Assembly: GCF_016545825.1 (NCBI RefSeq)
Contig: NC_052614.1
Coordinates: forward strand, 58,101,864-58,165,863
DNA: 64,000 nt
Direction of reading: 5' to 3'
Source of the DNA: Eucalyptus grandis
Taxonomy: Eukaryota; Streptophyta; Magnoliopsida; Myrtales; Myrtaceae
Under the pieces are notes generated by a model. It was not told the origin of the DNA. It saw only the letters and a list, made by a program, of their open reading frames with translations, and did no database searches. The position numbers and the translations under genes are program-made. Shown here in pieces: positions 1 through 12,400 of the stretch (position 1 is the first letter of the stretch; every line of letters begins with the position of its first letter).

Positions 1-436
1 AGAAAAAAGCTAACGTCCACCGCAAGCTTTCCCTCTCTCTCTCGCCACCTCTCTGCTGCGTGCTTTTCAAATTACGCTCTCTCGGACGCATAAGACAAAA
101 ACCGCGAATTCCCCCGCTCCCCACCTCCTCCCAGTCGTCGTGGCGGCAGCGCGCCGTGACGTGTGGGCTTCCGCCGCCGATCCCCCTCCGCGCTTCGCCC
201 CGCCATTCGCCGCGACACCTGTTCTCAGGGCGGGAACTCGGGAAGCCTCCCCCTCCCTCCTTCCTTCCTCCCGAAGGCATGCCTGTACGTCCGTTCCCCC
301 ATTTCTCTCTCTCGCGCCTTCGTCTCTTGTCGTTCTCTCTCCGTTTTCTAGGGTTCTTCGCGCCGCGGCGGTTTTTCCTCCTTAGGGTTTCGCTCGCGGT
401 GGGGTGAAAAGTTTCGATCTTTGGCAGGAGCCGAAG
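1..436 (+). promoter_or_regulatory. Promoter-proximal region and 5' leader of the myosin XI-I gene
   Basis: Sequence ahead of the myosin start codon is GC-rich and pyrimidine-rich, with CT runs near 31-45 and 300-345 and two TTAGGG/TAGGG-type motifs (near 350 and 383). This is typical of the transcribed leader of a plant housekeeping gene. No clear TATA box or transcription start can be fixed. Open frames here are GC-driven and overlap one another, so I do not call them genes. The upstream in-frame GTG at 404 is not needed, because the ATG at 437 gives the expected N-terminus. Confidence 0.4.
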
Positions 437-3400
437 ATGGCGAGCCTGCGGAAGGGCTCCAAGGTGTGGGCGGAGGACCGGGGCTCCGCTTGGATCGCCG
501 CCGAGGTCGTCGATTCCGCGGGGAAGCAGGTCCGGGTGTTGACCGCCGCCGGCAAAAAGGTGATTGCTTTGGCCCCCTCTCTCTTGGCGTGTGCGTCTCT
601 GTAATTTTGGCTTGTCGGGATCGTGAGGGTGTTGAGCTCCACTCTGTAGGTTTTGGCTTCGCCTGAGAAGCTGCATCCTCGGGACGCGGATGGCGAGGAG
701 CTCAATGGGGTCGACGACATGACCAAGCTGACGTACTTGAATGAGCCCGAAGTGCTTTACAACCTCGAGAGGAGATACGCGCTGAATGATATATACGTGA
801 GTCGATTAATGTGGACGTGTGCTGGATTCTGTTTAGCCTGGGGTTTTATCGCGTTCTGCATGGTCAATGCGTGTGGTGATGAGTTGGTTGATTAGTTAAT
901 TTGGAGTGGTGGAGTTGTGTAGCAATTACTGATATATTCCTTGTAGAGTGATTGAAGTCTCTTGAGATAAAGATGTCTGAGCTAAATTACTCACTGGGGT
1001 GCTTTTAACCTTAGAATGATATTGTTGAGAATCTTCACTGTTTGTCAGAAAGGCAACTTTCTCTTTTTGAGAGCATCTACAAACGTGAGAACATCATATG
1101 TGGAGATTATGGTTAGGTGTAGTTTTCATATTTTCAGAAGAAGCGATAAATGACAAAGTGCCAACTACTATTTCTGGATTGAAGGTTGTAATTTTCTTTT
1201 GTTATGTGTTCCAATGGCTATATATGACTTAATTGTTGCCATCACTTGAATGCTGACTGCATTGTTAGAATAAATGTCAGGTCTGTTATACTTGACTTAC
1301 GCCTATGACTAATTTGTCGGCAGCTAAATTGCCATGTGATGATGGTCTTAATTGAATCTGAACATGGGGTGATTCAAGTGAAAGGCAATCTGCATATACC
1401 TATGGCTCATTTTGTTTATTCTGGTATCTGAATATTTTCTTACCTTGAAAACGCAGCTATTCACTTAACAATATCAATGTATGATAAATGCGGCAAACTA
1501 TTAAGTAGGACTTTTTTCCCTTTGTGAGCAGACTTACACGGGAAGCATTTTGATAGCTGTCAATCCATTTACAAAGCTTCCCCACCTCTACAATGTGCAT
1601 ATGATGGACCAGTATAAGGGAGCTCCTTTTGGGCAGCTAAGTCCACATGTATTTGCAGTGGCTGATGCATCATACAGGTGTTTAATTTTTTTTTATGCTT
1701 GTCATTGAGTCTCATTGAGTATACTCCTTAGTCTTACAACACGATCTAATTAGGTGTTTGCCATCTTGATGCAGAGCAATGGTAGATGAGGGTAAGAGCC
1801 AATCTATACTAGTTAGTGGGGAAAGTGGGGCTGGAAAAACCGAGACAACAAAACTGATTATGCAGTACCTCACTTATGTGGGGGGTCGCACTGCTAGTTC
1901 TGGTGATGATCGAACAGTAGAGCAGCAAGTTCTTGAAGTAAGGGTTGCTTGTCACCATTCAGTGAAAAGCTGTACCAGTAAATTTGCATATTTGACTAAT
2001 ATATGCCCTTCATCATAACTGTTGAAGATTTTGGATATTAGTTATCTTTCTACTTTGGAGATGAACATTCTGCTCACTTGACTCTGTGTCATCCAGTCAA
2101 ATCCACTATTGGAGGCATTTGGTAATGCGAGGACTGTCAGAAATGATAATTCTAGGTGCGTGCTGGTTCTCTTTATTCCAATGTTGCTATAATCTGCTTT
2201 CAAGCTTTGAGCTGCTTGTCAGGGTAGTTTTACTCTACCAGTTTGCCTATAAAGTGGCAAAATTAATTTGACAACCTGCCCCTTAATATATTTATATTAT
2301 ATTTGGAGATCACCCAATGCCTTTCTATGAATTGAGTCTTCATATTGAATTTCCCTGATGGAAATGACATATTCCATTTTAATAATAACCCTGGGATCGC
2401 TTATTCTTAAAAGCATCGACTGAGTACCAGTGGGACCTCAAAGGGACAATAAAAGAAAGTAATTGGTGAATGCGTTGTCTCAAGTTAAATGCATTGAAGT
2501 CTATTCACTGTTGTTAATCCAAGATCTATTGAACAAAGAAATATTTATGTGCAATTGGTGGACAAACAATAACTTGTTATTCAGTAAATTATCTGTCAGT
2601 CACTTCATATTGCTATTGCTCGCAGCTATTTTTGGGTGCATAGGTATACAGACATATGTGATAGGTCTGTGTAGCAAGTTATCTGTCATTAGAAGTATGT
2701 AAGTATTTAAGTATGAGTTAAGGCATGTGATGTTTGTGGTTGTCCTTTCAGGTGATCATTTATTTTTCTTGCATAACTCAAAGAAGTTCCTATCTCTAGA
2801 GTTTTTAGATTTCTTTGTCCAAACAGACTTGCGATTCCCTATATGATTCACAGTTGAAAATTCATATCGAAAATAAAAATCTGGGAAACAAAAGTGAAGC
2901 GGTTATCGTAATATTCTAGTAATAGGAATCTTGATGTTTTTGTTTTACATTTCAATGATAAGAGTCAATCTTAACTAATTCAGATTTGCTCTCACAAAGA
3001 GATATTTTTAATGCACAGTAGATAAGTATTTATGAACAGAGTTAACTTTCATGTCATATGAAGATGATGGCATGTTCTATTCTAATTGTGGGTGATTGCA
3101 TTATCGTCTTGCATTGAAAATACTTGAAGCATTATTGCCAGCAGTAGCACATGCCAGAAAGGCAAGATAATCATTACAACTTGTGATATCAACATCAGTA
3201 GCAGTGATAAATATACAGGGGAAATTGGTTGATATGTGAGGTAATCTTGGAATCTTGGAGATAAAGACATGGAGGGAAAGCTGGTCGTTAGAACAGGTCA
3301 CTCTGTACGGGAAAGAGATATTGAGTGATATAGGCAAGTAGTTGTGTTGTTGGAAAATGGTGGCGAATGGCAGATCACAGTCACGCTAACATGCTTTGGA

Positions 3401-6400
3401 GAAGGTTAAATCTTCCCACGCTGATATATTTTTCCTCCTAAATATTTGTAGACAACTGGGGCTTTTTATCTGTTATTTTTTGCAGTCAGTCTTTGAGAGG
3501 ATGAGCAGCCTTCTATATTGAGTCATGTCATTGATTAGTCTATGTTTGTATTGGGCTAGTAATTGTTAGGCTTATCTGATAGGTAGATTGTAATTTGTTT
3601 ACCTTATCGTTGCAGTCGTTTTGGCAAGTTTGTTGAAATCCAGTTCGATGCGAACGGTAGAATATCCGGTGCCGCAATTAGAACTTATCTTTTGGAACGT
3701 TCTCGGGTTGTTCAAATAACTGATCCTGAAAGGAACTATCACTGCTTCTATCAATTATGCGCATCTGGAAGGGTACGTTCCCTCCCCCGTCCTTCTCCCT
3801 CCCCCTCCCCTTTTCCTCCTCTGTTGGCTCACCGTCAGTCCTCTGCTTTCATTATGCATCTAAATTTGTTGATCTATACACCTATTGAGATGTACCTATT
3901 TGTTGAAATCTCTGCAATGAATTTGTTCTGGAAAATGGTTCATCATTCGCGTTAAGGAATTTTGTAAGTTCTGAAGCAAGATGTGATCAATTGTGTGTGG
4001 CGTATTTCCATATTTAGCTAGTTGCTGAATAGCTGGATGCATGTGCCATTAGTGTGTGCATATTCTGGCACAAATGAAACCTATAAGCATTGTAGCTTTG
4101 GGAACGTCAAAACATGTGCAGGATGCAGAAAAATACAAGTTGGGACATCCGAGCCTGTTCCACTACTTAAACCAAAGTAAGACTTATGAGCTGGAAGGAG
4201 TGAGCAGTTCAGATGAATATTTGAAGATGAGAAGAGCAATGGATATTGTTGGCATAAGTTCTGAAGACCAGGTTGGCTGGTTTTTATAAAAAAAACTGAT
4301 GGATATATACCTTTCTTGGTTTTGCGCTGCTCTTGTATCTTACTTATTAGAGGAACTTTTATGCTTTTCACAGGAAGCTATTTTTCGCACATTGGCCGGA
4401 ATTCTGCATCTAGGAAATATTGAATTTTCACCAGGCAAAGAGCATGATTCTTCTGCCATAAAGGATCAGAAATCTGGCTTCCACATGCAGATGGCTGCTA
4501 ATCTTTTTATGTAGGTGATCTAGAATCTTCTCACATAGCCTTCTTTTTCTCGGCAGTCCATAGTTATTATTTCCTTGCCTTGTCTTTAGTGGAATGCTGG
4601 ATTGCTTGGCTTTGATTCTTCATTGAGTTGGCTTGTATAATGCATATCTTTGAATGAATGTGATAAACTGTTGTCCAGGTGTGATGTGAACCTCTTGCTA
4701 GCAACGCTATCCACTCGTACAATTCAAACTCGTGAAGGAAACATTGTGAAAGCCCTTGATTGTAATGCTGCAATTGCCAGTCGAGATGCACTGGCAAAGA
4801 CAATCTATGCTCGGCTATTTGACTGGTATTTTGTTGACAAAACTACATCCGGAAAGTCTTCTTTATTTAATTTTAGTGTTGATTGTCTTGATTTAAGAAC
4901 ATGGTTGAATCTTATCATTTTCTGTAGGTTGGTTGATAAGATTAACAGGTCTGTTGGTCAAGACCCAAACTCTCGTGTTCAAATTGGAGTCCTGGATATA
5001 TATGGCTTTGAATGCTTTGAGCGTAATAGGTGAGTTTCTTCAGCTTTTTAAGTGTTTTTCATTTTTTTCATCGGGTCCGGGTAGAGACCAAAGGTCTTGA
5101 GCGATCAATTAGACCTTTTTAATTAGACCTATTTAAGTGTGTATGGTGACCGCTTGATTGGCTATCCATTGTTGTTTGTACTTCTGATTTGGCTATTTGA
5201 GGACTGCCTGATGACTTTTACTTCTGATTTTCTCTCTTCTTACCTTGCTGAAGAAGGAAACCGGCTTTTCGCTTATTTGCACCTTGGGCCTAGTGAGTTT
5301 GAGTGGGTCCAAGAGGGCTGCCAGGTCCATCATATGCATCATATACATAGAAATCTTTCTTCCAAAGAGAATTTTATGCACGAACTCTTCCAAGATAGAT
5401 TTAACCATGAAGCATGATTCCTCTATGTCAGATTTATGAGGAGAATTCTCTGGATTTGTGCTATGACTATAGACGTAGTTGGATCTCTGTTTGTGCTTAT
5501 GCTTGATTGGTTTGATATAGGATGTGCTGGCTCATTTTGTTGTATAAGCATGTTGTGGCTTGAAAAGCTATGAGATGAGTCTCTTGCTGCTCCACTTTAA
5601 GCAAAACAAAGTTTGATGTTCTTGATTAAAGAAAATGTGGCATTTGGAAACTTTTTAGCTGATTCAATCATCTCTATTCAATTAATTCCAAGTGTAAATG
5701 TGAGTTTTACTTAACATATTTATAATATTGTTTTGCTTTTTTATCTCATGAAGGTGACTGCTTTTTTGCGTTTTTGGTGATAAAGAAATGATCCTTCACG
5801 GCACATGTTGTTATATTTCTTTTGTTTAACATTGGTTTGAATTGGTTACTTCTGTGACAAATTGATTTTCAATGCCTGTCCTAGCATCAATTTCATTGTC
5901 CCATGGTACTCAGTGTTATTCATGGGTTGTCATTTCATCCACAGCTTTGAGCAATTCTGCATCAACTTTGCAAATGAGAAGCTTCAGCAGCACTTCAATG
6001 AGGTGAGATAAGGGTTTTGAAGAAAAATGTTGTGCAGTTCTAGTGGAAACTTCTATCTAATTTTTTGCCTTTTGTTTCAGCATGTGTTCAAGATGGAGCA
6101 GGAGGAGTATAGCAAAGAAGAAATTAATTGGAGCTATATAGAATTTATAGACAACCAAGATGTTTTGGATTTGATTGAGAAGGTTGTTTCTTACGTCATC
6201 ACATGGATTTTGGATACTTTGAAGCTCTGTAATGCACTCTGAAAACCATTAACTCATTCCTTTCTCATATGAAACATACATTTCGGCTTCAATTGATCTT
6301 TTTAGTCAGTTGATAGATAGCATTCTGTAACGCATTTGGAATGGTGATTACATGTTGGTGTATTACACGCCTGGCATGGCACCCTACCAATCAAGCATCT

Positions 6401-9400
6401 CCTTGCTTTTGAAAGCAAACCCTTTTCCCATTGAGGTTTTTATGTTGTTTCCTCGAGACATTGAAGAAAACTTGTGTCAAAGTCCTTTGTTTATTCTCGA
6501 TTCGCTTGTGTTATAGGATCCATCAAGTTGGAATGAGATCATGAATTTGGAAATCTCAATAGTCTCATGTGGTTTGATGTATTAATAAGTTCATGTGTCT
6601 GCAAGATGTATCAGAATCTCATCACTGGTGTTTTCGGAGTTGCTCATGAGTAAATAAATTAGTGTGTATTTTATGGGGATTTTAGGTTTTATACATTAAC
6701 AAATTTTAATTGACACTGTTCTAGCATATTTGCAACTATGCATTTGAAGTCTTCTTTTTGCACATTTAGTTATTTGATGTAATGTGGAAGTTGCGGTGCC
6801 TTGTTTATTAGCAAATATCATCTGAAGGCATAAGTCAGTGAGAAATGGTTCCTTATAGTAGTCTTGTGCAAATAACCTCTCATATTTATATTATTGTTGG
6901 TCCTGTTGATCTTGCAGAAACCTATTGGGATTATTGCTCTGTTGGACGAAGCTTGGTACAGATTGTTTTTCCTCTATATAAACTTTTCACGTGGATTTGG
7001 TGTACATGCAATTCATGTTGTTCTCTTTCTTGTTGTGCAGTATGTTCCCAAAGTCAACACATGAAACCTTGTCAACCAAACTGTTTCAAAACTTTCGGTC
7101 ACATCCAAGGTTGGAAAAGGCCAAATTTTCGGAAACAGATTTCAGGATTGCCCACTATGCTGGAAAGGCATGTATTTTGACAAAGATGACCTGTGAATCT
7201 ACAATTTTTGTTTGGCTTTGTTTAGAATATTTTTTTGTACCTGCTGTTTCTTATGCAGGTCACATACCAAACGGAAACCTTCATAGATAAGAACCGAGAT
7301 TACGTCGTGGTGGAGCATTGCAATCTTTTGTCCTCTTCCAATGCCCCTTTGTCGCTGGTCTTTTCCCTGCTCTTCCGGAGGAATCGTCAAGATCATCCTA
7401 TAAATTTTCTTCTGTTTCTTCTAGATTTAAGGTGAGCTGTAACCTATATTCCAGTCACCTCTCATTTTCGTCTCTCAAAACTCCCGAACAAAGCATAAAG
7501 AGAAATGGGTTACTCACATTAAAAAGCTGTTATACTAACATTTGAATAAGTATTTTTTATCTTCTTGGGTATCAAACTATATGTTGCAGGAATTGATGTC
7601 TTCATATGCTGTAGCTCTTTCATTTAAAAATGACACAAACACAAAGGAGTGTTAATTTACCAGGATATCAATAATCTCTTTTCTTGTGGTGCAGCAACAA
7701 CTCCAAGCACTTATGGAAACCCTCAACTCAACAGAACCTCATTATGTGCGTTGTGTAAAGCCAAACTCCCTAAATCAACCGCAAAAGTTTGAGAAACTCA
7801 GTGTCTTGCACCAGCTACGCTGTGGGGTTAGTGGATTGTGCTTCTACGCTTTGATATTTTGTTGTTCTGTCTTTAGAAATGGTCATTCTGGTTAACTCGA
7901 GTGGGAAGTACTATTCGTGCTTCTCATTTTGCACTGCATTGCCATATGCACTCTACTGGCATAGTTCTAATGCTTCCTCATAGTCTTTTTTTTTTTCTTT
8001 TATATTAACTCAATGCCCGTTAGAGAAGGGACTACTTCTTGCATGATAGTCATGCTTTACACATTGTACAGATGCTAGTCAACTCCATCTGGTCATTATT
8101 ACATCTTGATGTGATTGTGTTGGTTAATCTCCCATATCTTATGGTTGCTGTCTCGTAGTTTGAATTGTCATAATGAAGATTTTGGCTGTGGTTTCTTATG
8201 AATGGCTAATCTCCCCTATCTTATGGTTGCTATATTAATATGCATTAGTTGCGATGATATCATTCCCATTCACCATTTCTATTTCTTAAAACAATTTTCA
8301 ACAGGGTGTTCTGGAGGCAGTTCGCATAAGTTTGGCTGGTTATCCAACTCGAAGGTCTTATTCAGAATTTGTGGATCGTTTTGGACTGCTAGCTCCTGAT
8401 CTTCTATTTGGAAGGTCTGCTTGTGGCTAAGTTTTTATTGAGCATTTGATCCTGCTTTCTGTGTCTTTAGTATATGCTTGCAGTGTCATCATTTTTATGC
8501 AATGCAGTTATGATGAAAAGATGATCACTGAAAAAATCCTGCAGAAATTGAAGCTTGAAAACTTTCAGGTATATATCTTTTGCATTCATAACAGAGCTGT
8601 TACTGATTTTAGAGTGGCCGGTGTAAATCTTGTAGGATGACGTATATTCCATCAAAGTCAGTGTCTTTACCCTGCCTTATAAATGTTGCTGCAGCTTGGG
8701 AGGACCAAAGTGTTTCTTAGGGCTGGTCAAATTGGTAGTTTAGACTCACGGCGAGCTGAGGTTCTGGATAGTGCTGCAAAATGCATCCAACATCGTTTTC
8801 ATACATTTATTGCAAGGAGGGATTTTGTATCTATCAGGGGTGCTGCTTATGTTCTTCAAGCATACTGTAGAGGTACTTTATCTTGCCAGGTTTTTCCTGT
8901 GAAATTTTGGCTAATGGATGGAAATCCATTGGCTTAGGACACTAGTTGCTTGTAGGTCAGGATTTGATTTCAATATCCACCTTAGAGCCTCTAATGTAAG
9001 TGCGCAATTTGCATTTCTTCTATAATATGTTCAAATGGAAGAACTTTTCAAGGGTGGATTAGAACATGCTCCGTTGCAAATTTTTTCTTGCTCATGTATA
9101 TTTTTTTATTTATTTCTTAGGATGCCTTGCCCGGACACTCTATGAAGTGAAGCAGAAGACAATGGCTGCTATTATTATGCAAAAGTATTTGAGGGGCTGG
9201 CTGATACGGTCTGGTTATGGGAAAGTGCGTGCAGCTGCCATTGCCATACAGTCAAGTATACGTGGTTTTGCAGTACGCCAAAAGTTTTTATATGGAAAGA
9301 AACACAGAGCTGCTATCCTGATTCAGGTGAACAGGATGTTGGATATGCACATTTTGGATCAATTGTCTGTATTTACCATTTGCGACTCATTTCTTATGAT

Positions 9401-12400
9401 AAAAAACAGTCTGGGTTTTACCTTAAAGGCTTGATGGTTTATTGCTTTTGTTCAGTCAATAAACTGTGAGAAGGATCATTGGAAGATCAATTAGCTAATG
9501 GAGATGTGAGTGCTTTGGACTTATCATAAAACATGATAAGTCCAAAGCACTAGCATCTCATATGGTACAACATTATATGCCTAGCTGGTCTATCGACATG
9601 ATATAAAGTCCTTTTGTTGTGAGTTATTAATTTAGCTTTTTAAACAAAAATTTATAATGGGTTAAGGCGACGATGGATTCTGTAATAGTTAGAAACACGA
9701 CTAAGACATGCTAACTGAAATTTCCAGTCATATTAATCATTATCATGTTTGGTCTGGCTTCTCTAAAACATTTCCATAACAATGCACTATTTTGTTGGGA
9801 AGGTGGATCATATGCATAATCCATTCTTTGCCTCTGGCTTTTTACTTGATTTGGTTATCTGGTCTCTCCCAAATACTGAAATTGTGTGTTCAAACCAGAG
9901 TAAGAGAATAGTCCTGTCTTTTCTCATAGTGATAATATGTGCTTTGAGCTCATTGTAATTCCATTCTTTTTTACTCTCTGGCCTATATAAAATTATCGTT
10001 TAAACAGCAATACTCATGGGTTTTTAAAGATTTGGGGTGGTCATTATTAAGTAAAAGTCAAATCTTAAGTACTGAAAAGGAAAAGTACAGGTGAAATCCT
10101 GAAGACAGTGATGGTATATGTAGTTATGAGAACTATCATGCATAGGGGTTGCTTCCCTTTTTGTTTACTAATACTAAAATAATAAAAAATAAATAAAAAA
10201 TCTGTTAGCTTTCCACTTCTGTTTGCCATTTTTTAGTGTTGCATAACTGATTTAATGTTGCTACTAAACAATACGAGTTTGTTAATGTTGGTTTGCTTCA
10301 ATCTCTTGACATGTGGTGTCCGATTGCTAGGCTCGATGGAGAATGCACAAGTTCCGCTTAGCTTTGAGGCATCATCAGGCTTCTATCATTGCAATACAGT
10401 GTCTATGGAGGCGAAAACTTGCTATAAGAGAACTCAGGAGGCTGAAGAAAGTAAGCTTAATTAGGCTTATATGGAGTTTGTTCTTTTCAAGTTAGAGCAT
10501 AATTAATTATTTGTTGTACATTAATTTTCGTATCATAGGAAGCTAATGAAGCTGGTGCCTTGCGCATGGCTAAGAATAAGCTAGAGAAGCAGTTGGAAGA
10601 TCTTACATGGCGCTTGCATCTAGAAAAACGTTTACGGGTATGTGATCAAATATAGAATTGTAAGATTTTGTATATGCTATGTGGATTTGGAAGCTCTACA
10701 TGATGGGCAAATATATTTTTCTAAGAGGCAGCCCCTTTCTCTATAGGTTTCTAATGATGAAGCTAAGCTGGCGGAGATTTCAAAATTTCGGAAGACAGTA
10801 GAATCATTGAATCTTGAATTAGATGCTGCTAAGTTGGCAACAATAAATGAATGTAACAAGAATGCAGTGCTTCAAACTCAGTTAGAATTGTCGATGAAAG
10901 AAAAGTCATCCCTGGAAAGAGAGCTTGTTTCAGTTGCAGAGCTGAAGAAGGAAAATGCACAGCTGAAGGTTAGTCATCTGCTTATCTTGGCCTAGACTTT
11001 GGTTGGCTTCAGAATAAAACATTTTGTTCTAGTGATTCTGGATGGGCATCGGGGATAAAATATTATTTACTCCTTTTAAATTCTGGTAATGGATAATGTC
11101 TTAGCTGAAAGATTTGCTTACTGTAGAGTAACATCAGGCCTCTTGCTATTGAAATCTAGTGTTAAATTTTTGTTGCACTGTCAATTTGCCTATTTCTTTG
11201 AAGAATTTGTTCTATTGTTTTAAGTTGGATATGGGTGCACTGCACCAACTACTAGCAAAATGTTATGGTTTTCCGTCTATTTGGGTTGCACATGAGCAAG
11301 TTTGTCGGATTGATCTTCGTATTGCTCTAAAATCACGTTATCTTTCTGTTTACTTAGCAATTTATCTTATAACTGTAAAATTCATGCGTACTCTGTGTCC
11401 CAATTGGATTCTTATTCAGTTTTGTTAGTTTGGCTTTTGGTCTGCTGTTGATTTTTGCTAAGTAATTTATCTGGAAGAGATAGCTTCTTTATAATACTTA
11501 TGTTGATATTTCTTGCCAGAGTGCCTTAGACACTTTGGAAAGTAAGAACTCTGCTCTGGAGCTTGCACTCATCAAGGCTCGAAAGGAAACTGATGATGCA
11601 ATTGGGAAGTTACGCCAAGTGGAAGAGAAGTGGTTTCAGTTGCAAGAGAACGTGAAAAGGTTGTTGTGTGTTTTAATTTCTTGTAACTTATGTGCATATC
11701 AAAAGTTATGCTGACTGTTGTTCCAACTTGTGTTTTTGTGGGTTTACGAGTCACTGACGAGTTTCCTGGGTAAATTACTTAAGACTAGCAGCTACTAATT
11801 TTGGTCTGTTTGATTTAGTGCATTTCTCGTCTCAATTGTTTTCGATCATGTCTCTCATTATAAGTTGTCCATCATAAAAGATGATGTGGCATGCAATGTT
11901 ACATTTAAATAATATGCTATACTGAATTCTTCTATCCTGCATTTATGAGATTTGACATCCTTAGTTCCTGTGGTGCAGTATTTAACAACAACTTATTGTT
12001 CTCTGTTTCTATGTGGTCTTTTTTTAATAGCCTTGAGACAAAGCTCTCAAACTTAGAAGATGAGAACCACATTTTACGACAAAAAGCACTAAGTGTGTCC
12101 CCAAAGAGTAATCGCGCAGGTCTTGTGAAGGCATATTCGGAAGTAAGTTCTGGTCTCTGATTTCACTGTAATTGCATATAGCATATAAACACTAGTGGAT
12201 ATTACTAGTGCAGGCACATAGAATGTGTGCATTTCTGGATTTTCATTATTGGTTAATTTAGTAATGCTAATTTTGATATATAAGTCATGCAATATTTTAT
12301 ATGCTGCTGTACTGGTGCGATTACCTTTTTCATCTTTCTTTTTGATGGTTCAGAAGTATTCTTCTGCACTGGCTCTTCCAAATAGTGACAAGAAGAATGT

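Noticed and set aside
4650..5033. 127-codon frame read straight through myosin intron 9
   Set aside because: Junction [13 protein letters not shown] requires splicing 4825 to 4928; the read-through residues do not fit the conserved motor sequence.
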